Source: CAYVQZ01 sp964453435
GTDB lineage: Bacteria; Abyssobacteria; SURF-5
DNA: 59,194 nt
Reading direction: 5' to 3'
Assembly: GCA_964453435.1 (NCBI GenBank)
Contig: CAYVQZ010000032.1
Span: forward strand, 1 to 59,194
Numbering within the stretch: position 1 is the stretch's first letter; each line of letters starts with the position of its first letter. The position numbers and the translations under genes are program-made. A model generated the notes under the pieces. It made no database searches. It saw only the letters and a list, made by a program, of their open reading frames with translations, and had not been told where the DNA came from. Of the stretch, positions 1-9,142 are shown one piece after another.

Positions 1-396
1 CTGAAAAGACAGGAATTATGCATGGATTTTATCGAAATTTCGGAGGGAACTTCGGCTTAGAGCCTTTTCCGTGATACTTCGCAACGGCCCTGACCGTAAA
101 CACTCTCGGAAATCGCGGCCGCCCGCCAACAATGCGCGACGGCCGAAAATTCATCCTTCTCTGAACCCGCCGAACAATTGCACAATACGCCGAAGACCCG
201 GCGAAGGGGGCTCTGCACAATCACGGAATCGCTTGCATTTTGTGAACCAGCCTTTGGCGGGATAGATGATTGACGGACTGCCTCGCAAATACGCGCCATA
301 GAATTGTGAGACAGATTCCTTTCCACCTTTCCACCGAAATTGTATCTGGTCGGAACCGGTCTTACTACGAATCGTTCTCCGCGTGATAACTTTTCG
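1..396. other. intergenic, no gene recognised
   Basis: Downstream flank of the first minus-strand gene. Short open frames exist on both strands, but none shows a ribosome binding site, a recognisable domain or convincing codon use. I see no clear terminator or repeat here. Confidence 0.5.
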
Positions 397-1554
397 CTAC
401 ACGTTTACTTTTGCCCATCGCCCCTGCCGGTTGCTCAGAAGTATCTTGTCGACAAGCACAGCCATCCGATAGCCATCCACAAACGTTGCAAAAGCCGGGG
501 CTTTCTTACCGCTTTTCTTCTTCGGTTCCTTCGCTATGGATCGATAGACGGTATCGAAAAAGTCTGCGAGGGCATCGGCCCACGGCCTCCCGAAACCCGG
601 CGGGTACTCCAGCCGTGGCTCGGAGACCTTCTTCTCTCCTTTTTCTGTCATCGATTCGTTCGGTTCGTCCCGATTGCCGATCCAGACGAGGTCGGGCCGC
701 TCCTGGTCCCAGGCGGCGGACTTTTTGGAACCGTCTATCTGAATAAACAGCCGGTTCTTTCTCCCGGCGCTCACATGAGAAAACGTGAGCGCGCCTCGGA
801 CGTCTTCCTCGAAATGCAGCAACATGGAGCCATAGTCTTCCGTCGTCACATGCATATCGACCAGCCGCGGGCTTGTCAACCGGCCGAAGGTTCCCACTGT
901 AGTCACGCTCTTCTTTCGGACCGGAACAAAGGTCTTCAGGTCTCCTAACACCTCAAGAATCTTCAGGCCGGTGATAAACTGTGCAAGGTCGGCCCAAGCG
1001 GAACCCAGGTCAGACACAGCGCGTGCTCTTCCACCCATCTCGGTGTCCACCCGCCAATTGTAATCGGTCTCATACAAAAGCCAATCCTGAAGGTAGTGAC
1101 CGTGAACCGCATAGATTTGGCCCAATTCTCCCGTTTGAACCATTGACCTCAATCGGGAAACGGCAGGATAGTTCCTGTAATTGGAAACAACGGCATGCAC
1201 CGAACCGGCCCGTTCGGTCGCATTAAGCAACAACCTCGCTTCACGCGAATCGTTCGCCATCGGGTTTTCCGAAATTACATGCTTTCCCATTGTGAGCACG
1301 GTGCGATTAACGGGAAAGCGAAATTTATTCGGCGCACAATTGTGGACCACTTCAACATCGGGGTCCTTAATGAGGTCCAGATAATTTTCGTACGCGCGTT
1401 CAACGCTGAGTTCGGACGCTTGTTCGCTCGCAGGCTTTTCCTCAGAAGCGCCTCCGATCGCTATTACTTCACCCAATCGGCAGCGCCGAACCGCCTCGAG
1501 GTGAGCCGCCCCCGCAAACCCGGTCCCGATAATCCCAGCCTTCACTGTTTTCAT
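397..1554 (-). CDS. Gfo/Idh/MocA family NAD(P)-dependent oxidoreductase
   Basis: 385 residues, a normal length for the family. The N-terminus is a Rossmann fold (VKAGIIGTGFAGAAHLEAVR, a GxGxxG-type nucleotide loop near residue 10). The family's EKP-like segment appears as HVISENPMAND near residue 95, so the usual catalytic Lys position reads Asn-Pro rather than Lys-Pro; this could change or weaken dehydrogenase activity. The C-terminal half has the usual alpha/beta substrate domain (NYNWRVD-like and GGRARAVSDLGSAWADL). By family, such enzymes oxidise or reduce sugars, inositols or biliverdin-like substrates; the substrate cannot be read here. It lies about 350 bases downstream of the lipoprotein gene with its own candidate promoter, so it is probably a separate transcript. 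Confidence 0.85.
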   Translation of the reverse strand: MKTVKAGIIGTGFAGAAHLEAVRRCRLGEVIAIGGASEEKPASEQASELSVERAYENYLDLIKDPDVEVVHNCAPNKFRFPVNRTVLTMGKHVISENPMANDSREARLLLNATERAGSVHAVVSNYRNYPAVSRLRSMVQTGELGQIYAVHGHYLQDWLLYETDYNWRVDTEMGGRARAVSDLGSAWADLAQFITGLKILEVLGDLKTFVPVRKKSVTTVGTFGRLTSPRLVDMHVTTEDYGSMLLHFEEDVRGALTFSHVSAGRKNRLFIQIDGSKKSAAWDQERPDLVWIGNRDEPNESMTEKGEKKVSEPRLEYPPGFGRPWADALADFFDTVYRSIAKEPKKKSGKKAPAFATFVDGYRMAVLVDKILLSNRQGRWAKVNV

Positions 1555-1743
1555 CCCTCTTACACCTCTCCGCGATGAACCTTCGTATTGAATTCCCTTT
1601 CTGTCGCGGGCGCGAATAAAGATAGGATTTCAGACTTGATGATTTACGCCCCCAAAAACGGAACTTTTCCCATGGGAATTCGACCTTTCCGAATCCGGAT
1701 TCCTCTCAGGGTCTCCGAAAACTTTAGTCCGGACGCAGCCGGC

Positions 1744-1758
1744 GCAAGTGACACTTGC
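1744..1758. repeat. perfect inverted repeat in the 5' leader of the first gene
   Basis: GCAAGTG-A-CACTTGC, two perfect 7-base arms around one base. It lies on the leader side of the candidate promoter at 1787-1814, about 190 bases before the oxidoreductase start. An operator for a dimeric regulator or an RNA hairpin are both possible; nothing else identifies it. Confidence 0.4.
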
Positions 1759-1786
1759 CCACCGGCAATTCCCTTTATTTATTAGT

Positions 1787-1814
1787 ATTATGGCAAAGTT
1801 GTTAAAAAATGCAA
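1787..1814 (-). promoter_or_regulatory. candidate sigma70 promoter for the Gfo/Idh gene
   Basis: Read on the minus strand: TTGCAT (1809-1814), a 16-base spacer, then CATAAT (1787-1792). The surrounding sequence is much more A+T-rich than the genes. It would start a transcript with a leader of roughly 220 bases. Confidence 0.4.
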
Positions 1815-1906
1815 TGCTTTTCATTTTATTAAAACATTTCAACAATAACAGCATCTGCTCAAATGCAAATTTCCCTGAATTGCTCAGTAAGGCGATTCAT
1901 CCCGTG

Positions 1907-2740
1907 TTACCGGTCGTGATAAATTACCGTGACATCGGAGGGGACGGAGAATACGAACGCATCGTCGGAGATGTCGGACACGGGTTCGACCGTGAGGATT
2001 TGCAAGCGCATATATGCCTGCCCGCCGACGATAAAAACCTCAATATCAACGGGAACAACAGCGTCTTCAGTGAGTGAATGCTCGTTGTACAGGATCTCGG
2101 CGTAACCGGAGTCATTATTTCGAATCAGTAACTGACGGCGAACCAAGCCCGTCGTCGGGTCGATCCACATTTCCTTTTGCAGGTCTCCCGGCTCCACCAT
2201 TGCCAGCTTGGCGAACCCTTCCTCGAACCAGATACTTGCGGAACCGGTGCGAAGTGTTTCGAAATCGGAAACAACGAGGACGGAGGCGATAATGGCACTG
2301 GCCGGAAATTGCGCATTCGCAACATTTCCGTCGCCGATGAAACATTCATCGCCTCGGTACACAACCCCTTTCGAAGGAATATATACCCAGCACTGACACC
2401 CGTCGCTCACTAATTCGAACAGAGGCGGAACCAAAGGCCTATATGCGCGGATTCTGAGCTTGTTCGGTCTTTCGAGCATAGAGATGAACGAGGCCGGTCT
2501 CGCCTTTTCCTCCCCCGGAAGTCGAACCTCGATACGGCCTGTGACCTTCACCGAGTTCAAGCCGCCATAATCGCGGGAAAGAACCCGAATGGCCTCTGCA
2601 GCCGTGTCCAACGGTGGAGGCGGGGCTTCTTCGAAGGGTTTCAGCGCTCCCCTCGAAGCACAGCCCGCCTGAAACATGGCCACAAGCATTACGGCCACGA
2701 GGCCGCATGTCAAGAACTTGTAACGAAGCGGTTTGTTCAT
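1907..2740 (-). CDS. LolA/DUF4292-like outer-membrane lipoprotein
   Basis: 277 residues. The N-terminus is a lipoprotein signal: basic residues, a hydrophobic stretch and a lipobox ending QAGC near residue 27, so it should be lipidated and placed in the envelope. The rest is beta-rich with patterns seen in LolA/LolB/DUF4292 proteins (VTGRIEVRLPG, FISMLERPNKLRIRAYRPL, EMWIDPTTGLVRRQLL). Proteins of this kind bind lipids or lipoproteins in the periplasm; a specific role is inference. It lies downstream of galK on the same strand with a 68-base gap. Confidence is high for a lipoprotein and moderate for the fold. Confidence 0.7.
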   Translation of the reverse strand: MNKPLRYKFLTCGLVAVMLVAMFQAGCASRGALKPFEEAPPPPLDTAAEAIRVLSRDYGGLNSVKVTGRIEVRLPGEEKARPASFISMLERPNKLRIRAYRPLVPPLFELVSDGCQCWVYIPSKGVVYRGDECFIGDGNVANAQFPASAIIASVLVVSDFETLRTGSASIWFEEGFAKLAMVEPGDLQKEMWIDPTTGLVRRQLLIRNNDSGYAEILYNEHSLTEDAVVPVDIEVFIVGGQAYMRLQILTVEPVSDISDDAFVFSVPSDVTVIYHDR

Positions 2741-2808
2741 ACTATTGCCAGCACGTCAGAAGCGGAGTGATTGCCGGCGAGCGTTTTCAAACGTTGCTTC
2801 ACAATGAT

Positions 2809-4014
2809 TTATAGCTCGACGGAATAGGCGCCATCGGAAGCGATGCACTCAAAGACGTTGGGAATGGTATTGAATGCCCGCAAGTAAGCTTCCGAAACTT
2901 CGTTTTGAAACACGTCAATCGAGGACCGGTGAATTATGCTGATTGTTGAGCCCCCAAACCCGGCTCCGGTCAGCCTCGAACCCAGCGCCCCGTCGATATT
3001 TCGCGCAGTGCGCACCAAGAGGTCGAGTTCCGGACAACTCACCTCGTAATCATCTCGCAGGCTGTCATGGGACAAATTTACCAATTCGCCGAGGGCCGCA
3101 ATCCTGCCCCGTCCCATGGCGTCTATCGCGGAGAGAACCCGTCCGTTTTCGCTGACCACGTGGCGGCATCGACGGAAAATTTCCTCAGGCAGCAAATCCG
3201 AGCACTGGTTTAATTGTTCGAGGGTCACATCCCGCAATGCGCGGACACCTGGAAACCGCTGGGCAAGAACTCTCACCCCTTCTTCACACTCCGCCCGCCG
3301 CTTGTTGTATTTCGATGAAGCGAGGCCGCGTTCCACCCGTGAATCACAGGCAACAACAATGTATTCGCCGAGTGAACACGGGATATGCCGATATTCGAGC
3401 GTGCGACAATCCAGAAACAGAGCATGTTCGGCCAGCCCCATCGCCGATACGAATTGGTCCATGATTCCGCACCGCGTGCCTGCAAACTCATGCTCCGCCT
3501 CCTGACACAGAAGCGGCGCTTTCTCAGGCGGAACGGAAAATCCGAAAAGTTTCTCCAAGAGACGACACATCAGGACTTCCATGGCCGCCGAACTGCTCAT
3601 GCCCGCCCCTATCGGAAGGTCACTCAGAAAGAATACGTTAAACCCCTCGACAGGGAATCTTTCTTCTTTCAGTTTCGCCACTATTCCCTTTGGATAGTCT
3701 CCCCAGTCTCCGGCCGGTCGTATGGTATCAATACGGAAGGCGGTTTCACCCTTGATGTTGCCCGAACACAGTGTCACGGTTCTGTCCTCGGTGGCTGAGG
3801 CCGCCGCCCAAATTCCCTTGTCAATCGCAATCGGCAAAACATACCCGTCGTTATAATCGGTGTGTTCCCCGATGAGGTTCACTCGGCCCGGCGCCCACGC
3901 TGTGACCGAAGGCTCCTTGCCGAACCGGCGCCGAAAATTCCTCTTCAGGAGATGTTGAATTTGACCCGTGCGGCTCGGAAACGAATTGTCGCAACGGTGC
4001 ACGTCAGATTTCAT
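2809..4014 (-). CDS. galK: galactokinase
   Basis: 401 residues, the usual length. It phosphorylates galactose at C1 with ATP in the Leloir pathway. The GHMP-kinase signatures are all present: the galactokinase signature APGRVNLIGEHTDYNDGYV near residue 40, the ATP-binding loop PIGAGMSSSAAMEV near 130, and the C-terminal GHMP motif LTGAGFGGSTISII near 350. Asp in CGIMDQFVSAMG is the expected catalytic base. The start overlaps the end of the upstream Gfo/Idh gene by 11 bases, so the two are translationally linked and that dehydrogenase may act on a galactose-related sugar (inference). No galT or galE lies nearby. Confidence 0.93.
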   Translation of the reverse strand: MKSDVHRCDNSFPSRTGQIQHLLKRNFRRRFGKEPSVTAWAPGRVNLIGEHTDYNDGYVLPIAIDKGIWAAASATEDRTVTLCSGNIKGETAFRIDTIRPAGDWGDYPKGIVAKLKEERFPVEGFNVFFLSDLPIGAGMSSSAAMEVLMCRLLEKLFGFSVPPEKAPLLCQEAEHEFAGTRCGIMDQFVSAMGLAEHALFLDCRTLEYRHIPCSLGEYIVVACDSRVERGLASSKYNKRRAECEEGVRVLAQRFPGVRALRDVTLEQLNQCSDLLPEEIFRRCRHVVSENGRVLSAIDAMGRGRIAALGELVNLSHDSLRDDYEVSCPELDLLVRTARNIDGALGSRLTGAGFGGSTISIIHRSSIDVFQNEVSEAYLRAFNTIPNVFECIASDGAYSVEL

Positions 4015-5107
4015 CGATGGTTACCACTCTCTTTTCTTTCAACGATTTCTCTGCGGCCAGCGCTACCACAATACTCTCCCTGCCGATTTCGCCATCACAA
4101 AACGGGGCGGTGTTTGTGACAATTGCGTCGACGAATGCAATATGTTGTTGATATGCCCCGGTGTGAAAGACTCCGTGTTGGCTTACATCGCTCGCGGGCT
4201 CGAACACCTGCATCTCCCCGGCCTCCGAATTCTTCCAAAGGTGAATCCGATGCGCCTTCACCCAACTCTCGATTTTTCCCTTATCGCCGACGGCGCCGAT
4301 TTCAAGGTCGTTGCCGTATGGAGAGAAAAAACAGAGCGTAAGCTGCGCCCGGGCGCCGTTCTCATATTCGATGATGATGACCGCATTGTCAATGATTTCA
4401 CTGTCCGTGACAACGTTTTTCTCATGAGTATCCATGACAACGACTTCGACCGCAGTTCCCCGCCGTATTACGTTTTGCCCCCCAAACGCGCACACTCTTT
4501 TCGGGCGGGACCCTATAAACCAGTTGAAAATGTCAAAGTGGTGACAGTTCTTCTCCACAATTGCGCCGCCGGAGCAACGTTCCTTAAAGCGCCATTCGCC
4601 GTAGAAGGCCCCCAGTAATTCCTTGCACCACATCAAATGGACGGTTCCTATTCCGCCGTCAACGATCAGCTTGTGCATTTGGCGATACAAGGGAGAGTAC
4701 CGATAGACCAAGCCAACCTGCAGGATTTTTCCTTCGCGTTTCGCCGCCCCGATAATTTCGTCGCACTCCTCGAGACTGGTGGCGAGAGGCTTCTCGCAGA
4801 ACACATGCTTCCCCGCGCGCAAGGCATCCAACGCGACCTGCTTGTGAGTGTGATTCGGAGTGGAAATGACCACGGCGTCTATTTCGTCTATATCGAGAAG
4901 CTTCCGATAGTCGTCGAATACTCGTACCTTGTATGGGAAAAGATTCGCGCACGCTTCGACGTCGCCAACGTTCAAATCGCAGAGAGCTTCCACCCTCACT
5001 TTGCCGGCGACAACATTGTTGAGAAAAAGAAGATGCGCCATCCCCATGCGTCCGGCGCAACCTATCACCCCATAGTTCAGCTTATCCAATGGCGGCGGTC
5101 CCGGCAC
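4004..5107 (-). CDS. Gfo/Idh/MocA family sugar dehydrogenase
   Basis: 367 residues with a GTG start that directly follows the stop of the VWA-FHA gene (TGA then GTG), and it overlaps galK by 11 bases. The Rossmann loop is YGVIGCAGRMGMAHL at residues 12-26. The catalytic-type EKP motif is intact (HVFCEKPLATSLEECDE near residue 95), unlike the paralogue at 397-1554. A KNCHHFDIFNWFIG segment near 190 supplies the His/Asp residues that normally contact substrate. An NAD(P)-dependent oxidoreductase of a sugar or cyclitol is expected; linkage to galK suggests a carbohydrate substrate, which is inference. Confidence 0.88.
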   Translation of the reverse strand: MPGPPPLDKLNYGVIGCAGRMGMAHLLFLNNVVAGKVRVEALCDLNVGDVEACANLFPYKVRVFDDYRKLLDIDEIDAVVISTPNHTHKQVALDALRAGKHVFCEKPLATSLEECDEIIGAAKREGKILQVGLVYRYSPLYRQMHKLIVDGGIGTVHLMWCKELLGAFYGEWRFKERCSGGAIVEKNCHHFDIFNWFIGSRPKRVCAFGGQNVIRRGTAVEVVVMDTHEKNVVTDSEIIDNAVIIIEYENGARAQLTLCFFSPYGNDLEIGAVGDKGKIESWVKAHRIHLWKNSEAGEMQVFEPASDVSQHGVFHTGAYQQHIAFVDAIVTNTAPFCDGEIGRESIVVALAAEKSLKEKRVVTIDEI

Positions 5108-7591
5108 TCATAAGGCCTTCTTTTCTACAACGGAAGAGTACTCGACGACCGTATAGTCGATTTCGCTCTCGAGGTCAAGGGGTAAAAGTTCCACAAATCT
5201 GCGTCTGCCCTCTGCGTATTCTCTCTGAATATAGCCACTAATCGTGTTTCCTTTCCGAAATATGAGTTCCACCCGTTTCATCGTATCGAGTTTGGGTATG
5301 GACCGCGGCTTCTCCGCAATTATGTCGGCGGCACGACGATAAAACGTAACATACCGGATTTCCGAAAATCTGACCCGAGCACGCTCACTCGGCGATACCG
5401 CATCCATTGGACTCATCCGAAACCCTTCCGCATCCATCCCGAGCGCATCAAGCACTCCCGAGATTTTTCTTTCGTTCCTGTAGACGACATCCACCTTCTT
5501 GTATAACTGGGAATCCTCGAACTGATAGCTGAACTCGCCAATATCTATCTTTGCTCCGTCTCGCAACAATGTCCTGGACGTAACCTTTTGATCATCCACA
5601 ACAATCATGGCCGAACCAATCGGAATTATGTACGTCATCAAGCGTTTACCCTCCACCTGACCCTCGACCGTGGCGTGTTCAGGATTCACGGAGGAATGCT
5701 TCAGACGCACATCGACACCCCGCTTACTACCCACCACGAGAGAGAGTCTGCTGGACTTCGTACCGATTTCATCCAGGTTGATGGAACCGGTTCGCCCTCC
5801 GGTCGGGTCACCGAGTATGATCAGCCGGCCAATCACCCGGTGAGGCCTGGGCCGAACGGGAGTACTCGTCCGAAGCGCGTAGAAAGCGCCGATGGCCCCA
5901 ACGGCAACGATGGCGAGCGCTGCAATGAGAAACGTTATGCCCGAAAGCGAAAGCCCCTTTGTCGTGATCGTGAAAGGGATCGCCACCTTTTCGAATACAA
6001 CCTGGGAATCATTCGCCGGGGTGAGCCTCAGCAGGCCCGTGTATGAGTTTGTTCCTCTTGCTCGGAAGCCGCCGCTTCCGTCCAACTTCAAAACGAGTTT
6101 GCGCGTATTGGGTTCTTCGCCGTCAACAAATCTTGTTGAAAGCGATAACCCGCATGGCAGTTCTATGGAGGTTTCAACGTTCATTTTCAGCTTGGAGACG
6201 TCTTGAACACCCACAAGTCGGATCGGATAATAACTTTCGTGAAGCTCACCGGATTTAATCGGACCGATGGAGATGTTTTGTCGGGGGAAAAGCACCTCCG
6301 GCACCGTAAAATTTATGTCGGACAAGCGGATGCTTGTGCCAAGAGCCCTGCTCCACAACTTCGCTTTCTCTCTCAAGCGAGCTTCGACTTGCTCCGTCTG
6401 GGACCAAGCTTGGGCCGGTCCCAGAATGACGGAAGAATTGATCCCCAGACGAACCGGGTCAACCGAAGTTTTCGGGAAACTTACGGTCAAGGAGTCGGAA
6501 AACGACACAACCCGCAAATCACCCATCTCTTCGGTTCGAATGATAGCAGCCTTGGAGCCGGCGATTTCGGCAATTGTATCACCCGCATGTATTCTCAGGA
6601 TGCTCTTTCTTTTGCTGAACAGGTTCGTCCACACGGCCCCGTCATGCAACATAATATGAAAGGCTCCCTCGGCCGCAATCGGATTGCGTCTCATCTCCTG
6701 AAAGACAATATCCGTTTCTGGCTCCAAGCCAAGCCATCCGTAGCCTTCAAGAAAGATGACTGCGCGCGAGGCATCTGCAATCCTCACATGGTTTTTTTCA
6801 TAAAGGGTGGTTCCCCCTTCGAGTTTTTCCCATTCACCCGTCGACGGGCCGCCTCGAAGAACCACTCCCGTCAAATCACTTATCTCCATGGGGCAAAGCT
6901 CTTCGGCAAAAGAAACAACCCTATACAATGCGGGAATAAGTTCGATGTCCCTTTCAGCCCGAAGCAAATCAATATCATGTGTCAATCCGTAATTCTCTGC
7001 GACAAACCGTCCCATATGACGGTCAACCACACCGTTCAAATAGCAATATTGAACATACCACTCCTCTTCCGGAACGGAACCTTTGAGTTCGTCCAGCGAC
7101 TTCTCCAACAATTCCGCCGACCCCGCCATGGCGCTGGATTCTGAAGCGGAGATAAGCACAACGCCCTTGCTGTTCGTATCTCCTCTGCGCCTTAATCTCA
7201 CAACCTCCTCAAGTGCACGGGCCACCCCACGGGCCAGGTCTGCCTCGCCCCCCGGCCTCATCGCATCGAGCATGACCCCGATGGATTTTTTGTCTCCCGG
7301 TCCGGAAATCTTTTTCATGGTCAACAGACCGGCGGTATGAGAAACGGAAATGATTCCAATGTAGTCTCCACGTTGGGCCTCATCAGCAAAGAGCAGGACG
7401 GTGTCTTTCACACTGGTGAGGTAGGGGCTCATAGTATCCGACGCGTCAATGACAAAAATGAGCGATTTGTTGGGGTCTGCTCCGACCGCCTTGGCAGGAA
7501 ACGTCGCTATCGCGGCAACCAACGAGACGGCCACGAACACCACTCCTAATCGTCTCAACGATGACTCAGTCTTGTTTATGCCAGGAGCCAT
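5108..7591 (-). CDS. membrane-anchored VWA-domain protein with C-terminal FHA domain
   Basis: About 827 residues from the ATG at 7591, chosen because GGAGGAGG sits just before it; an upstream in-frame ATG at 7603 is possible. A signal or anchor helix (VVFVAVSLVAAIATFPAKAVGA) leads into a von Willebrand A domain with MIDAS residues in FVIDASDTM. The middle is beta-rich. A second hydrophobic helix (GITFLIAALAIVAVGAIGAF) near 560-580 is followed by a cytoplasmic FHA-like domain (VVGSKRGVDVRLKHSSVNPEHATVEG), which in the family reads phosphothreonine. The layout suggests an extracytoplasmic sensing half joined to a phospho-dependent cytoplasmic half, but no Ser/Thr kinase lies in the window. It overlaps hyuB by 26 bases. 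Confidence 0.75.
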   Translation of the reverse strand: MAPGINKTESSLRRLGVVFVAVSLVAAIATFPAKAVGADPNKSLIFVIDASDTMSPYLTSVKDTVLLFADEAQRGDYIGIISVSHTAGLLTMKKISGPGDKKSIGVMLDAMRPGGEADLARGVARALEEVVRLRRRGDTNSKGVVLISASESSAMAGSAELLEKSLDELKGSVPEEEWYVQYCYLNGVVDRHMGRFVAENYGLTHDIDLLRAERDIELIPALYRVVSFAEELCPMEISDLTGVVLRGGPSTGEWEKLEGGTTLYEKNHVRIADASRAVIFLEGYGWLGLEPETDIVFQEMRRNPIAAEGAFHIMLHDGAVWTNLFSKRKSILRIHAGDTIAEIAGSKAAIIRTEEMGDLRVVSFSDSLTVSFPKTSVDPVRLGINSSVILGPAQAWSQTEQVEARLREKAKLWSRALGTSIRLSDINFTVPEVLFPRQNISIGPIKSGELHESYYPIRLVGVQDVSKLKMNVETSIELPCGLSLSTRFVDGEEPNTRKLVLKLDGSGGFRARGTNSYTGLLRLTPANDSQVVFEKVAIPFTITTKGLSLSGITFLIAALAIVAVGAIGAFYALRTSTPVRPRPHRVIGRLIILGDPTGGRTGSINLDEIGTKSSRLSLVVGSKRGVDVRLKHSSVNPEHATVEGQVEGKRLMTYIIPIGSAMIVVDDQKVTSRTLLRDGAKIDIGEFSYQFEDSQLYKKVDVVYRNERKISGVLDALGMDAEGFRMSPMDAVSPSERARVRFSEIRYVTFYRRAADIIAEKPRSIPKLDTMKRVELIFRKGNTISGYIQREYAEGRRRFVELLPLDLESEIDYTVVEYSSVVEKKAL

Positions 7592-9137
7592 GCCCTCCTC
7601 CACCGGGCGTCATGATACGCAGGCGCTCACCCTTCCTGCACTCGACATTCGACTTTGCGGGTAGCTTCTCCCATGAAGTCCCCCGGAAAACCGCGTTCTC
7701 ACCGCATCTCCCCTCCCCGCCGCCGGCAAGCCCATACGGGCGGATGCGTCTCCGCTCGGAGAGGACCGAAACCTCCGTATCGCACAGCATCTCGTACTCT
7801 CTCACCAGACCGTTGCCGCCCCTGTGCTTCCCTTCCCCGCCCGAACCATCGATTATATTGTAGCATAAAACCCGCAATGGATAAGCGCTTTCGATCACCT
7901 CGATAGGAGTATTCATGGTATTGGTCATGTGCGTGTGCGCCGCGCTTATGCCGTCTTTGTCCGGACGCGCACCCATACCGCCCGCAATTGTCTCGTAATA
8001 TGCGAACGGTCGCCCCCGAACGCAATCGTATCCGCCAATGGAAACATTGTTCATACTGCCACAACTCGCAGCGGGAATTCTGCCGGGCACAGCCCGGGCG
8101 AGCGCCCCCAACAGGACATCCACTATTCGTTGCGATGTTTCAACGTTTCCCCCTGCCACAGCCGCCGGGGCACTGGCGTTTACAAGCGACCCTCTCGGCG
8201 CCAGCACTTCCAGGGGTCGCATGCATCCGGAATTCGAGGGGATTTCCTCTCCGGCCAGACATCGAAAAACATAGTAGACACAGGATACCGTGATTGCGAA
8301 AACCGCATTGACGCATCCCTTTACCTGGGAACAAGTGCCAGCGAAATCCACAACGGCATGGTCTCCCTCCACGAAAATGGTAACGCGGATCGGCAACGGC
8401 GTCTCCGTCAATCCATCGTCATCCATGAAATCCTCAACCGAGTAGGCGCCATCAGGTATTTCGGCTATGCATCGGCGCATCAGCTTCTCCGCGTAATCCT
8501 GCAAACCGGACGCATGGGCCTTGATTTCACTGAGTCCATACCGCGCCTTCAACTCCCCCAGTCTTCTGGCGCCTGTCTCGCATGCGGCGAGCTGCGCAGA
8601 TATGTCTCCCTCACGCTCTTCCGGAGTGCGTACATTTGCACGGATAATGGAAAGCACGTCGGGCTGCAGATTTCCCCTCATGACAAGCTTGACCGGAGGA
8701 ATGATTATGCCTTCCTGATAAATTGACGTTGAAAGCGGCATGGAACTTGGCATATAGCCGCCGACATCGGCGTGATGGGCCCGGTTCGCCACATAGAAAC
8801 TCGGCATGTCAGTTCCGAAAAATACCGGCGCAACCACCGTAATATCGGGCAAGTGGGTTCCGCCCCGATATGGGTCGTTCAAAATGGCAACGTCGCCCGG
8901 TCGGAGTTCCAGCCTCTGAACAGCACTTTTCACGGACAGGGGCATCGAACCCAGGTGGACCGGTATATGGGCCGCCTGAGCGACCACTTCTGCATCTTCA
9001 TCAAAGACCGCACAGGAAAAATCGAGCCGCTCTTTTATATTGGGTGAGAAACCGGTCCGCTGCAGCACGACACCCATTTCATCGGCGATAGCGCCGAACA
9101 GATGTCTGAAGATTTCCAGTCCTATGGGGTCAACCAT
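7566..9137 (-). CDS. hyuB: hydantoinase B / 5-oxoprolinase-type beta subunit
   Basis: About 523 residues from the ATG at 9137 (MVDPIGLEIFRHLFGAIADE), which begins exactly where family homology begins and lies 5 bases after the HD gene. Family hallmarks are present: a NDPYRGGTHLPDITVV segment near residue 95, VVDFAGTCSQVKGCVNA near 275, and the Gly-rich C-terminus SERRRIRPYGLAGGGEG plus MTPGGGGHGSWHKQD. Together with HyuA it would form an ATP-dependent hydrolase of a cyclic amide (hydantoin, N-methylhydantoin or 5-oxoproline) or a related carboxylase; the substrate cannot be told. The HD gene separates it from hyuA. Confidence 0.88.
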   Translation of the reverse strand: MVDPIGLEIFRHLFGAIADEMGVVLQRTGFSPNIKERLDFSCAVFDEDAEVVAQAAHIPVHLGSMPLSVKSAVQRLELRPGDVAILNDPYRGGTHLPDITVVAPVFFGTDMPSFYVANRAHHADVGGYMPSSMPLSTSIYQEGIIIPPVKLVMRGNLQPDVLSIIRANVRTPEEREGDISAQLAACETGARRLGELKARYGLSEIKAHASGLQDYAEKLMRRCIAEIPDGAYSVEDFMDDDGLTETPLPIRVTIFVEGDHAVVDFAGTCSQVKGCVNAVFAITVSCVYYVFRCLAGEEIPSNSGCMRPLEVLAPRGSLVNASAPAAVAGGNVETSQRIVDVLLGALARAVPGRIPAASCGSMNNVSIGGYDCVRGRPFAYYETIAGGMGARPDKDGISAAHTHMTNTMNTPIEVIESAYPLRVLCYNIIDGSGGEGKHRGGNGLVREYEMLCDTEVSVLSERRRIRPYGLAGGGEGRCGENAVFRGTSWEKLPAKSNVECRKGERLRIMTPGGGGHGSWHKQD

Positions 9138-9142
9138 CTGCG

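Noticed and set aside
5588..7144. Long plus-strand frames opposite the VWA-FHA gene
   Set aside because: Antisense shadows of a well-supported gene with strong motifs.
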